Source: Klebsiella michiganensis
GTDB taxonomy: Bacteria; Pseudomonadota; Gammaproteobacteria; Enterobacterales; Enterobacteriaceae
Direction of reading: 5' to 3'
DNA: 64,000 nucleotides
Assembly: GCF_002925905.1 (NCBI RefSeq)
Contig: NZ_PRDB01000001.1
Coordinates: 310,001-374,000 of the forward strand
Shown: positions 26,131 through 35,033 of the stretch, piece after piece
Layout: every line of letters begins with the position of its first letter
How positions within the stretch are numbered: position 1 is the first letter of the stretch
Translations under genes and position numbers: made by a program
The notes under the pieces: model-generated
The model's input: only the letters and a program-made list of their open reading frames with translations
Database searches by the model: none
What the model was told of the DNA's origin: nothing

Positions 26131-28254
26131 ATGTCTGATTCGATTTTACGTCTGCAAAGCGCAGCGGCTGATGTGGTGATCAAAACCCGTCCGTTCGCCG
26201 AAATTATCTACTGGGGGCCGCATTTAAGCCACTTTACGCCGCAGGATGCGGCCAGCATCGCCCGCCCGGTGGCCAATGGCCGCCTCGACGTCGATTCCCC
26301 GGTGACCTTAATGGCCGAACTGGGCCACGGCCTGTTTGGCGCGCCGGGCATTGAAGGCCACCGCCAGGGGCTGGACGCCTCACCGATGTTTACCACGACC
26401 GAGGTGGTGCAGGATGGGCAGAATTTAACCCTTCTCAGCGAAGACGCGCAGGCGGGCCTGCGGCTGTGCAGTGAAATTCAGCTTGATAGCAGCGGCGTGC
26501 TCAGCGTTCGTCATGGTTTAACCAACCTGCGCCCGCAGCCGTGGCAGGTGGACCGCCTGGCGGTCACGCTGCCGGTCGCCGAGCGCGCCCGCGAAGTCAT
26601 GGCCTTTCATGGCCGCTGGATCCGCGAATTTCAGCCCCATCGTCTGACCCTTGAACACGACAGCTTTGTGCTGGAAAACCGTCGTGGACGCACTTCTCAC
26701 GAACATTTTCCGGCGCTGATTACCGGCAGCCGCGCTTTTAGCGAGATGCAGGGCGAAGTGTGGGGCGTGCATTTGGGCTGGAGCGGTAACCACCGCCTGC
26801 GGGCGGAAGTGAAAACCGACGGTCGCCGCTATCTGCAGGCGGAAGCGCTCTATCTGGCGGGAGAAATGGCGCTGGCGGAAGGGGAAACGCTGTGGACGCC
26901 GAACCTCTACGCCAGCTATTCGGCGCAGGGGCTGAACGGCATGAGCCAGCAGTTCCACCGCTATCTGCGCGAACAGATTATTCGCTTCCCGGACAACAAA
27001 CCGCGTCCGGTGCATCTCAATACCTGGGAAGGGATCTATTTCGACCACGACCCGCAGTACATCATGCGCATGGCGGATGAGGCGGCGGAGCTGGGCGTGG
27101 AGCGCTTTATCATTGATGACGGCTGGTTTAAAGGGCGCAACGACGACTGGGCGGCGCTCGGCGACTGGTATCTTGATGAGAAAAAATATCCTGACGGTCT
27201 GACGCCGGTTATCGACCACGTGAAGTCGCTGGGGATGGAGTTCGGCATCTGGGTTGAGCCAGAGATGATTAACCCGAACTCCGATCTCTACCGCGCCCAT
27301 CCTGACTGGCTGCTGGCGCTGCCGGGCTATACGCCGATCCCCGGGCGTCATCAGTTTGTCCTGAACCTGAATATCCCTGAAGCCTTTGATTATCTGCTGG
27401 AACGGATGAGCTGGCTGCTGGGCGAGCACGCGGTGGACTATGTGAAGTGGGATATGAATCGCGAGCTGGTGCAGCCTGCCCATAACGGCAAAGCCGCCGC
27501 CGATGCGCAAACTCGTCAGTTCTATCGCCTGCTGGATACGCTGGTGGCCCGTTTCCCGCATATTGAATTTGAATCCTGCTCCTCCGGCGGCGGGCGTATC
27601 GATTATGAAGTGCTGAAGCGCAGCCATCGCTTCTGGGCTTCCGACAATAACGATGCCCTTGAGCGCAGCACCATCCAGCGCGGCATGAGCTACTTCTTCC
27701 CGCCGGAAGTGATGGGCGCGCACATTGGCAACCGCCGCTGCCACGCCACCTTCCGCCAGCACAGCATTGCGTTTCGCGGCCTGACGGCGCTGTTCGGTCA
27801 TATGGGGCTTGAGCTGGACCCGGTGACCGCCGATGAGCAGGAGCGCGCGGGCTATCGCAAATACGCGGCGCTGCATAAGCAGTGGCGCGATGTCATTCAT
27901 CACGGCGTGCAGTGGCGTATCGATATGCCGGACGCCACAACCCTCGCGCACGGCGTGGTGAGCGAGGATCGGCATCGGGCGATTTTCCTCGTCAGCCAGC
28001 TGGCGATGCCGGACTACACCCTGATGGCGCCGCTGCGCGTGGCGGGGCTGGACGCGGGCGCCCGTTACGAGGTGACGCTGCTCGACCATCCCGATATTCA
28101 GATTACGGGAGAGGGCGGCCATACCATGCGTAAGCTGCCGGAATGGATGACGACGCCGCAGACCGTCAGCGGTGAGTGGTTGCAACAGGCGGGGCTGGCG
28201 CTGCCAGTCCTCGATCCGGAAAGCGCCATTTTGATTGGCCTGCAACGCGTGTGA
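26131..28254 (+). CDS. rafA: Alpha-galactosidase, GH36
   Basis: A 707-residue cytoplasmic alpha-galactosidase that hydrolyses terminal alpha-1,6-galactose from raffinose, melibiose and related sugars. GH36 landmarks are the nucleophile Asp441 in VKWDMNRE and the acid/base Asp505 in ASDNND, with the CSSGGGR segment between. There is no signal peptide. The ATG at 26131 gives the length expected for RafA; upstream in-frame codons lack support. It is the first gene under the two raf operators, followed by the permease. Confidence 0.95.
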   Translation: MSDSILRLQSAAADVVIKTRPFAEIIYWGPHLSHFTPQDAASIARPVANGRLDVDSPVTLMAELGHGLFGAPGIEGHRQGLDASPMFTTTEVVQDGQNLTLLSEDAQAGLRLCSEIQLDSSGVLSVRHGLTNLRPQPWQVDRLAVTLPVAERAREVMAFHGRWIREFQPHRLTLEHDSFVLENRRGRTSHEHFPALITGSRAFSEMQGEVWGVHLGWSGNHRLRAEVKTDGRRYLQAEALYLAGEMALAEGETLWTPNLYASYSAQGLNGMSQQFHRYLREQIIRFPDNKPRPVHLNTWEGIYFDHDPQYIMRMADEAAELGVERFIIDDGWFKGRNDDWAALGDWYLDEKKYPDGLTPVIDHVKSLGMEFGIWVEPEMINPNSDLYRAHPDWLLALPGYTPIPGRHQFVLNLNIPEAFDYLLERMSWLLGEHAVDYVKWDMNRELVQPAHNGKAAADAQTRQFYRLLDTLVARFPHIEFESCSSGGGRIDYEVLKRSHRFWASDNNDALERSTIQRGMSYFFPPEVMGAHIGNRRCHATFRQHSIAFRGLTALFGHMGLELDPVTADEQERAGYRKYAALHKQWRDVIHHGVQWRIDMPDATTLAHGVVSEDRHRAIFLVSQLAMPDYTLMAPLRVAGLDAGARYEVTLLDHPDIQITGEGGHTMRKLPEWMTTPQTVSGEWLQQAGLALPVLDPESAILIGLQRV

Positions 28255-28295
28255 TGACGATGGGCCGCGCGTCGGCCCTTTTTGAGGAATACACC

Positions 28296-29561
28296 ATGAA
28301 CCCGACCGTCTGTACCCATAAAAACAACCCCAATTTCTGGATTTTCGGGCTGTTCTTCTTTCTCTACTTTTTCATCATGGCCACCTGCTTTCCGTTTTTG
28401 CCGATCTGGCTATCGGACGTCATCGGCCTGAATAAAACCGAGACCGGCATTGTTTTCTCCAGCCTGTCGCTGTTTGCCATCTGTTTTCAGCCGATACTGG
28501 GCGTGATCTCCGATAAGCTGGGGCTGAAAAAGCATCTGATGTGGATCGTGACGGTGCTGCTGGTGCTGATCGCGCCCTTTTTCCTTTACGTTTTTGCGCC
28601 GCTGCTGAAAACCAATATCTGGCTCGGGGCGCTGAGCGGCGGGGCCTACATCGGCTTTGTGTTCTCCGCCGGCGCCGGGGCGATGGAAGCCTATATCGAA
28701 CGCGTGAGCCGCAATAGCGGGTTTGAGTACGGCAAAGCGCGGACTTTTGGCTGCCTCGGCTGGGCGCTGTGCGCCACCACGGCGGGGATGCTGTTCAGCG
28801 TTAACCCCGAGTGGGTGTTCTGGATGGGGTCGGCCGCCGCGCTGGTACTGGTCGTGCTGGTGGCCATCGCGAAACCGCAGGCCAGCCAGACCGCACAGGT
28901 GATGGACTCGCTGGGCGCTAACCGCTCATCGGTGGATTTAAAAACCGCCGTACGCATGTTCCGTCAGCGCAAAATGTGGATGTTTATTCTCTACGTCATC
29001 GGCGTCGCCTGCGTCTATGACGTTTTCGATCAGCAGTTCGCCACCTTCTTTAAATCCTTCTTTGCCACCCCGGAATCGGGCACCCGCGCCTTTGGTTTTG
29101 CGACCACCGCCGGGGAAATATGCAACGCTATTATTATGTTCAGCTCGCCGTGGATTATTAACCGCATCGGCGCGAAGAATACCCTGCTGATTGCCGGCAT
29201 GGTGATGGCGGCAAGGATGATCGGATCATCGTTCGCCACGACGGCCGCTGAAGTGGTGGCGCTGAAAATGCTTCATGCGCTGGAAGTCCCGTTCCTGCTG
29301 GTAGGCGCGTTTAAATATATTACCGGCGTGTTTGACGTCCGCCTGTCGGCGACGATTTACCTGGTTGGCTTCCAGTTTTCCAAACAGGTGGCGGCGATCT
29401 TTCTCTCCGCTTTTGCCGGGAATATGTATGACCGTATCGGTTTCCAGGATACCTATATGATCCTTGGCGGCATCGCCTTGAGCGTCACGTTAATCTCCGC
29501 CTTTACCTTATCGGGTAAGGCAACGTCGGAAAAGATGAGCGATAGCGCGATGACGGTGTAG
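28296..29561 (+). CDS. rafB: Raffinose/alpha-galactoside permease, LacY family
   Basis: A 421-residue 12-segment transporter of the oligosaccharide:H+ symporter family (LacY, RafB, CscB). The FWIFGLFFFLYFFIMATCFPFLPIW opening segment (given here by its position, residues 11-35) and the acidic residue in the GAMEAYIER segment match LacY Glu126 and neighbours. It imports the alpha-galactosides split by RafA. The ATG at 28296 has a TGAGGA ribosome-binding site, 41 bases after the rafA stop. Confidence 0.92.
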   Translation: MNPTVCTHKNNPNFWIFGLFFFLYFFIMATCFPFLPIWLSDVIGLNKTETGIVFSSLSLFAICFQPILGVISDKLGLKKHLMWIVTVLLVLIAPFFLYVFAPLLKTNIWLGALSGGAYIGFVFSAGAGAMEAYIERVSRNSGFEYGKARTFGCLGWALCATTAGMLFSVNPEWVFWMGSAAALVLVVLVAIAKPQASQTAQVMDSLGANRSSVDLKTAVRMFRQRKMWMFILYVIGVACVYDVFDQQFATFFKSFFATPESGTRAFGFATTAGEICNAIIMFSSPWIINRIGAKNTLLIAGMVMAARMIGSSFATTAAEVVALKMLHALEVPFLLVGAFKYITGVFDVRLSATIYLVGFQFSKQVAAIFLSAFAGNMYDRIGFQDTYMILGGIALSVTLISAFTLSGKATSEKMSDSAMTV

Positions 29562-29615
29562 AAAACAGTCCGATAATTCACAAGGATGTGATTGATAAAT
29601 GAGGAAATATTGACC

Positions 29616-30206
29616 ATGGATATGAAGGAAAGAATGAACAGCGGCGAGCTTTATCTTGATTCAGGATATGGGTTACCGCAGCAGCGGCTGATGGGCAAGG
29701 CGCGAGCTTACGAATACAACCACTCGCACCCCTTTAATCAGGAATTAAGAAACGACATTATTCAGCGGATGTTCGCCGCCGTGGGCGAGCAGTGCTGGAT
29801 AGAGCCTCCGATTCATGTGGCCTACGGCACCCACACCACCATTGGCGATAATTTTTACGCGAACTTCAACCTGACGCTGGTCGATGATGCCGACATTATC
29901 ATCGGCAATAACGTGATGTTTGCGCCCAACGTGACCATTTCCACCGCCGGCCATCCGATTCATCCGGATCTGCGGCACACCCAGCAGCAGTTCTCTCAGC
30001 CGGTGGTGATTGAAGACGGCGTCTGGCTGGGCACCGGGGTGATTATCAACCCAGGCGTCACCATCGGAAAAAACTCGGTCATTGGCGCCGGCAGCGTGGT
30101 GAACCGTTCCATACCGGCGAACGTGGTCGCCGCTGGGGTCCCCTGCCGGGTATTAAGAGCGATCGCCGATAGCGATAAAGAGAAATTTCAGCTGTTTACA
30201 GCGTAA
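29616..30206 (+). CDS. LacA-like galactoside O-acetyltransferase
   Basis: A 196-residue left-handed beta-helix acetyltransferase closely related to LacA (thiogalactoside transacetylase) and Maa. The hexapeptide repeats run from about residue 65 to 175, with the active-site histidine in the STAGHPIHPDLR segment and the conserved NPGVTIG / GAGSVV repeats. It lies 54 bases after rafB and is probably the third gene of the operon, acetylating non-metabolised galactosides for detoxification as proposed for LacA. Alternative starts nearby differ by a few codons. Confidence 0.87.
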   Translation: MDMKERMNSGELYLDSGYGLPQQRLMGKARAYEYNHSHPFNQELRNDIIQRMFAAVGEQCWIEPPIHVAYGTHTTIGDNFYANFNLTLVDDADIIIGNNVMFAPNVTISTAGHPIHPDLRHTQQQFSQPVVIEDGVWLGTGVIINPGVTIGKNSVIGAGSVVNRSIPANVVAAGVPCRVLRAIADSDKEKFQLFTA

Positions 30207-30776
30207 ATTATCGCGGCGCCGGGCGGGCGCTTCATGCCCCCTCCCGGGTAGACGTCGCGCAATCTGCCTGCGGGGACGCATTTCCGCCGGGACATCATGA
30301 TGCTTTTGCCTGACTATTCATTGCCCGGGTACTGCGCGCGTTACGCAGAATGCTTATTTCCCGTGAAAGTTAGCCCCTTCCACTATAATCAGACAAACGT
30401 TTGCCATCGTTATTTTTCGATTTTTTATTCATTTTCTGCGTCTTTTTTGGCGGAGGAGAGCACGCGTTAATATGGTTATTTACTGGCTTATTAATTATCA
30501 TTTTAGCCATTATTTTTTATGATAATGTGATTTTTTATAGCATTTTTATGTATTTTTTATGTGAATAAATTTATAGCTTATGGATGGCGAAAGTAATGGA
30601 TTTCTCCCCGGTGAGCGTATTTTTTTCATGCAAAAAAAGAGAAATGCTTTTGTCGATATATCACCAGGGGTAGCGGCAACTTAAAAATAGAATGATGATG
30701 TTAAACTATTGAACTTAAAGGGTGTTTTAATTTTTTTTATTTCCTTTAAATTTGGTGCTAGTATTTTAATTGAGTA
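30207..30776. other. AT-rich intergenic region before the IprA-like regulator
   Basis: 570 bases with no supported gene. A GC-rich hairpin (GCGCC-GGGCG-GGCGC, 30216-30230) just after the raf operon may help end transcription but lacks a T tract. From about 30380 the sequence is very AT-rich, with long T and A runs, and should contain the promoter of the regulator at 30777. I found no fim-type inverted repeats marking an invertible switch. Confidence 0.45.
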
Positions 30777-31499
30777 ATGTCGCAGGCCAAAAATGAGATA
30801 AAAATGTTTATTATTGATGAAGATTTTGACCGTGGTGCCTTACGCTCCTTTGCGTTTGGCCGTAATACCCGGCCTTTGTTGGCGATCCAGCGTATTATGC
30901 AGGCGCTGCTGCCGGTTAGCACGCCGTTTGAGCTGCAGCCTGACGAGCGATTTGAATTTTGCGATACTGAAAATAACGCGAATATATTACTCCTGCTTGA
31001 GGGGACCGGCGTGGTTTGCCATAGTGAAAATAATATGGCGATAACCACGCTATTTTCCCCCTCGGTACTGGGGCTGATTGATGGATATAGTACCTTTTAC
31101 GACGTAGAGGCCAGGCCGAAGCACTTTTTCTCTGCGGAAACATCTTGCTCTGGTCAATTGGTTCCGCTTGCTAAGTTTGTGGAGATTATGGACGAGCAAA
31201 ATCTCTGGCATGATATCGCCCGGATTCTGGCCCATCGGTTATTGGTAATGGCCATCCGCGAGAAGGAGTTTATTGGCGTGGAATCATTCATCATGATCCG
31301 GACGTTGATCCTGGAACTCGGCTCCTATCCTGAGGAATATCGCGAGCAGATTAACGTGCTCAATTTTATCCAGCGGCGCACCAATCTTTCCCGCAGCGGA
31401 ATACTGTACGTCCTGTCTGAACTGCGCAAGGGGGAGTACATCAGCGTCCATCGAGGCGTGCTGAAGGGAATTAATAAACGAATTCCTATCGATTTTTAA
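30777..31499 (+). CDS. IprA/YaiV-like winged-helix regulator upstream of fimbrial operon
   Basis: A 240-residue protein with an N-terminal CRP-like sensor fold (about 40-150) and a C-terminal winged-helix region (about 165-235, QRRTNLSRSGILYVLSEL). It resembles the IprA/YaiV group of helix-turn-helix proteins. It lies 325 bases upstream of fimA on the same strand, so it may regulate the fimbriae. The start is uncertain: ATG at 30777 or at 30804, neither with a strong ribosome-binding site. DNA target unknown. Confidence 0.75.
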   Translation: MSQAKNEIKMFIIDEDFDRGALRSFAFGRNTRPLLAIQRIMQALLPVSTPFELQPDERFEFCDTENNANILLLLEGTGVVCHSENNMAITTLFSPSVLGLIDGYSTFYDVEARPKHFFSAETSCSGQLVPLAKFVEIMDEQNLWHDIARILAHRLLVMAIREKEFIGVESFIMIRTLILELGSYPEEYREQINVLNFIQRRTNLSRSGILYVLSELRKGEYISVHRGVLKGINKRIPIDF

Positions 31500-31824
31500 A
31501 TAACTTCATAACAGTATACTAACAACAACGCCTGTTTTTTAGACGCGCCAGCTCTTTGCATTATTAACATCATGATTTTTATACGTAATTATCATTATTG
31601 ACTTGCATCATTTTCGAATGTCCAGTTTTGGACGAAAAAATTGATTTAGATTAATAAAATTCTCTGTAAGAATTATTCCCAGGACAACACGGAGTGTCTT
31701 CTTATATTTAAACCGTCTTTTTTATCGCCGCGGGGAACGTTCCCTGGTAATTGCTTCGGCCATAAAAAAGTAAACGGTAATTAATGAGGGAATACAAAAT
31801 CAATTTAATGTGTATGGATTAAAA
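31500..31824. promoter_or_regulatory. Promoter region of the fimbrial operon
   Basis: 325 AT-rich bases between the regulator and the major pilin gene, with no supported gene. A short inverted repeat GTCCA-GTTT-TGGAC is at 31620-31633 and could be a regulator site. No paired long inverted repeats typical of an invertible fimbrial switch are present. Confidence 0.5.
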
Positions 31825-32391
31825 ATGAAAAAAGCATTTATGGTAAAAAGCGTCGTTCTGGCAATGGTTATGGCTGGCGGTATTTCTTCTGCGATGGCTG
31901 CTTTACCGACCAGCGGGTCTTCTTCCACCGTTCAGGGCGGCACCGTTGAGTTTAAAGGCTCTGTTGTCGATGCAGCCTGTGCGGTAACCGCAGACACCAG
32001 CAACCAGATTGTGAACATGGGTCAGGTTCGTCTGGCTGCCCTCACCGGTAAAGACTCCGTTGCTAACCAGAAAACCCCGTTCAGCATCAAGCTGGCTGAC
32101 TGCGATACCACCGTCGCTTCTCAGGCATCTGTGACCTTCGACGGCAACGCGGCGGCGGGCGAAGCTGGCGTGCTGGACAACACCTCTGGCGCGGGTAGCG
32201 CGGCAGGCGTCGGCATCCAGATTTATGACAAAGACGGCTCTGCGCTGGATCTGGGTACCGCGTCTCAGGCAGTTACGCTGATCGACGGCGACAACACTCT
32301 GAACTTCTCCGCTGACTACTACCAGACTGCGGATACCGCGACTGCCGGTAGCGTGGACACTACTGCCACGTTCAACGTGACTTACCAGTAA
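31825..32391 (+). CDS. FimA-type major fimbrial subunit
   Basis: A 188-residue type 1-like pilin: signal peptide of about 25 residues ending SAMA, the TVEFKGSVVDAACAV segment with the first disulfide cysteine, the second cysteine in KLADCDT, and the C-terminal beta-strand motif ending VTYQ with the penultimate tyrosine used for donor-strand exchange. It is exported and assembled through the chaperone and usher encoded downstream, but the usher is broken here, so surface assembly is doubtful. Confidence 0.9.
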   Translation: MKKAFMVKSVVLAMVMAGGISSAMAALPTSGSSSTVQGGTVEFKGSVVDAACAVTADTSNQIVNMGQVRLAALTGKDSVANQKTPFSIKLADCDTTVASQASVTFDGNAAAGEAGVLDNTSGAGSAAGVGIQIYDKDGSALDLGTASQAVTLIDGDNTLNFSADYYQTADTATAGSVDTTATFNVTYQ

Positions 32392-32462
32392 GGTCGCGTC
32401 AGTCATTTTCATTTAGGGATCCTGTGCCAGGGACGGCGGCTGTGTCATTGAAAGGAGTAGAT

Positions 32463-33020
32463 ATGAATTTCACTACACAACGGCTGAAGGCGTTTTCCCT
32501 CGCGGGGGCGTTTTTGTTTCCCGCTCTGGCACAGGCGGGCAACCACCACGTGGTAACGGTAAAGGGCGGCGACGTTGAGTTTCAGGGCGCCGTGGTCAAT
32601 GCCGCCTGCGCGGTGGATGCCGGTAGCGAGGATTTAACCGTTGAGATGGGGCAGGTGCGCTCCAATGAATTTCATGGGCTGGGAAGCTGGACAGATCCGC
32701 AGGCGTTTACCATTACGCTGAAGGATTGCGATACCACGGTGAGCCAGCAAGTTAGCGTGGCCTTTCGCGGCCTGACGGATGGCAAAGATCCGGGGGTACT
32801 GGCGGTGACCGACGGTGCGCAGAGCGCGCAGGGCGTCGGGTTAGGCATTTTTGATAATCAGGGAAATCAAATTATCCCGAACACGCAGCCGATGAATTTT
32901 ACCGCTATTCAGGACAATACGACCGTACTCAATTTTGTCGCCAAATATCGCGCGACCTCGAGAACCGTCGTGGCAGGGGATGCAAACGCACAAACCTGGT
33001 TCACGTTAACCTATTTGTAA
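32463..33020 (+). CDS. FimI-like minor fimbrial subunit
   Basis: A 185-residue pilin with a signal peptide ending AQA, VEFQGAVVNAACAV and LKDCDT cysteine segments and the C-terminal LTYL motif. It resembles the major pilin in the same operon but is more diverged, like FimI. A GAAAGGAG ribosome-binding site precedes the ATG at 32463. It lies 71 bases after the major pilin gene. Confidence 0.87.
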   Translation: MNFTTQRLKAFSLAGAFLFPALAQAGNHHVVTVKGGDVEFQGAVVNAACAVDAGSEDLTVEMGQVRSNEFHGLGSWTDPQAFTITLKDCDTTVSQQVSVAFRGLTDGKDPGVLAVTDGAQSAQGVGLGIFDNQGNQIIPNTQPMNFTAIQDNTTVLNFVAKYRATSRTVVAGDANAQTWFTLTYL

Positions 33021-33066
33021 TTTCCTGATGCCGTCCGCGGCAAATCTTTATTGTGAAAGGCACTTT

Positions 33067-33804
33067 ATGTCCGTTATTTCTTTTTCCCGCCTGTCTCTGG
33101 TTGCGCTGGCGTTAGCCGGTGCCGGTCTGGCCGCGCCCGCGGCGCAGGCGCAAACCGAAACCCAGGCGCACGCCGCGGCGAACGGCGGGGTATCATTAGG
33201 TTCCACCCGCGTCATCTATCCGCAGGGCAATAATCAGGTCTCACTGGCGGTGAATAATACCGACCCGAAGGCCACCTTTTTAATTCAGTCATGGGTGGAA
33301 AACGCCAGCGAAAGCAAAAGCAGCGATTTTGTCATCACCCCGCCGCTGTTTGTGATGAAGCCGCAGAAAGAAAATACGCTGCGCATTATGTACGTCGGGC
33401 CGAATAATCTGCCGGCGGATCGCGAAAGCCTCTACTGGGTTAACGTCAAAGCGATTCCCTCGGCGGCAAAAGACACCAAAGGGAAAAATACCCTGCAGAT
33501 TGCGGTGCTGAGCCGGATTAAACTTTTTGTCCGCCCGAAAAATCTGCCGATGGCCTCGATTGATGCGCCGGCGAAGCTGCGCTTCCACGAAAGCGGTAAT
33601 ACCCTGACGGTGAAAAACCCCACGCCCTATTATATGACGCTGGTACAGATACACGCCGGTACCGCAACGTTACCGACGACAATGGTGGCGCCGATGTCGC
33701 AGGCGGATTTAAAACTGCCGGCGAACGCGCAGGGAAATATCACCTTCCAGACCATTAATGATTACGGGGCAAACTCGCCCGAACAGAAAGCCATAATAGA
33801 ATAA
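33067..33804 (+). CDS. Periplasmic fimbrial chaperone (FimC-like)
   Basis: A 245-residue PapD/FimC-type chaperone with a signal peptide ending AQA, the G1-strand signature NTLQIAVLSRIKLFVRP (about 150-166) and the first-strand GGVSLGSTRVIYP. It would bind pilins in the periplasm and deliver them to the usher. The usher gene starts 20 bases downstream and is disrupted, so the chaperone probably has no working outer-membrane partner here. Confidence 0.9.
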   Translation: MSVISFSRLSLVALALAGAGLAAPAAQAQTETQAHAAANGGVSLGSTRVIYPQGNNQVSLAVNNTDPKATFLIQSWVENASESKSSDFVITPPLFVMKPQKENTLRIMYVGPNNLPADRESLYWVNVKAIPSAAKDTKGKNTLQIAVLSRIKLFVRPKNLPMASIDAPAKLRFHESGNTLTVKNPTPYYMTLVQIHAGTATLPTTMVAPMSQADLKLPANAQGNITFQTINDYGANSPEQKAIIE

Positions 33805-33958
33805 TAAACAGGTCGGCAAAATAATGACGTTAAAAATAAAATATATCACCCTCGCGGTGATGCAGGTTCTATTTGCCCGGCGTCGGGTATACCGTATTAT
33901 TTTGCCGGCAACCTTATCGGCATTACCGTTATCCGCGCTGGCGGATAACTATTTTAAC

Positions 33959-33967
33959 CCCGCATTC
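33959..33967. repeat. IS903 target-site duplication, left copy
   Basis: CCCGCATTC directly abuts the left IS903 end and is repeated exactly at 35025-35033 beyond the right end. A 9-base duplication is the norm for IS903 and shows a simple, fairly recent insertion. Confidence 0.95.
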
Positions 33968-35024
33968 GGCTTTGTTGAATAAATCAGATTTCGGGTAAGT
34001 CTCCCCCGTAGCGGGTTGTGTTTTCAGGCAATACGCACGCTTTCAGGCATACCTGCTTTCGTCATTTTGTTCAGCGCTCGTACCAGGGCCATAGCCTCCG
34101 CAACCTGACCATCGTAGTCACGCAGCGTCAGTGAACCCCCGAACAGCTGTTTTACCCGGTACATCGCCGTTTCCGCTATCGAGCGACGGTTGTAATCTGT
34201 TGTCCATTTCCACCGCGCATTACTCCCGGTCATTCGCTGATTAGCCACTGCACGGTTACGGTCTGCATATTCACCGGGCCAGTAACCCGCGCCTTTTCGG
34301 GGTGGGATAAGCGCGCTGATTTTCTTACGCCGCAGTTCATCATGACAGAGCCGGGTGTCGTAAGCGCCGTCTGCCGATGCTGCCCTGATTTTTCTGTGAG
34401 TCTGCCGGATAAGACCCGGGAAGGCTTCTGAGTCCGTCACATTGTTCAGCGACAGGTCTGCACAGATGATTTCATGTGTGTTGCTGTCAACTGCCAGATG
34501 CAACTTTCGCCATATACGACGGCGTTCTTTGCCGTGTTTTTTGACTTTCCATTCGCCTTCACCAAAGACCTTCAGCCCGGTGGAATCAATCACCAGATGC
34601 GCGATTTCACCCCGGGTGAACGTTTTGAAACTGACATTAACCGACTTTGCGCGCTTGCTGACACTGGTGTAATCCGGGCAGCGCAACGGAACATTCATCA
34701 GTGTAAAAATGGAATCAATAAAACCCTGTGCAGCCCGCAGGGTCAACCTGAACACGCGTTTAATGACCAGAACGGTGGTGATGGCGAGATCAGAATAGCG
34801 CTGAGGTCTTCCCCGTGATGAAGGCGTTGCCGACTCATACCAGGCCTGAATAGCTTCATCATCCAGCCAGAAAGTTATGGAGCCACGGTTGATGAGGGCT
34901 TTATTGTAGGTGGGCCAGTTGGTGATTTTGAACTTTTGCTTTGCCACGGAACGGTCTGCGTTGTCGGGAAGATGCGTGATCTGATCCTTCAACTCAGCAA
35001 AAGTTCGATTTATTCAACAAAGCC
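33968..35024 (-). mobile_element. IS903 (IS5 family), complete
   Basis: The element is 1057 bases, the exact IS903 length, with perfect 18-base terminal inverted repeats (GGCTTTGTTGAATAAATC) at 33968-33985 and 35007-35024. It carries one intact transposase gene and is flanked by a perfect 9-base target duplication (CCCGCATTC). It is inserted near the 5' end of the usher gene in the opposite orientation. Only one copy lies in the window, so it is not part of a visible composite transposon. Confidence 0.96.
34024..34992 (-). CDS. IS903 transposase
   Basis: A 322-residue DDE transposase of the IS5 family, IS903 subgroup, very close to IS903B. The catalytic core includes LVIDSTGLKVFGEGEW (first Asp), SADGAYDTR (second Asp) and the C-terminal YNRRSIAETAMYRVKQLFG segment with the DDE-type glutamate. 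The frame is intact and fills nearly the whole element, so the IS is probably still mobile. Confidence 0.95.
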   Translation of the reverse strand: MKDQITHLPDNADRSVAKQKFKITNWPTYNKALINRGSITFWLDDEAIQAWYESATPSSRGRPQRYSDLAITTVLVIKRVFRLTLRAAQGFIDSIFTLMNVPLRCPDYTSVSKRAKSVNVSFKTFTRGEIAHLVIDSTGLKVFGEGEWKVKKHGKERRRIWRKLHLAVDSNTHEIICADLSLNNVTDSEAFPGLIRQTHRKIRAASADGAYDTRLCHDELRRKKISALIPPRKGAGYWPGEYADRNRAVANQRMTGSNARWKWTTDYNRRSIAETAMYRVKQLFGGSLTLRDYDGQVAEAMALVRALNKMTKAGMPESVRIA

Positions 35025-35033
35025 CCCGCATTC
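35025..35033. repeat. IS903 target-site duplication, right copy
   Basis: An exact copy of the CCCGCATTC at 33959-33967. The usher reading frame resumes here (Pro-Ala-Phe, then LSDD). Confidence 0.95.

Noticed and set aside
26518..28245. A 575-codon open frame opposite rafA
   Set aside because: It is fully contained in a strongly supported GH36 gene on the other strand, with no domain or ribosome-binding site of its own.
30207..31824. A fimS-like invertible promoter switch before the pilin gene
   Set aside because: I found no pair of inverted repeats flanking the promoter region and no FimB/FimE-type recombinase gene near it.
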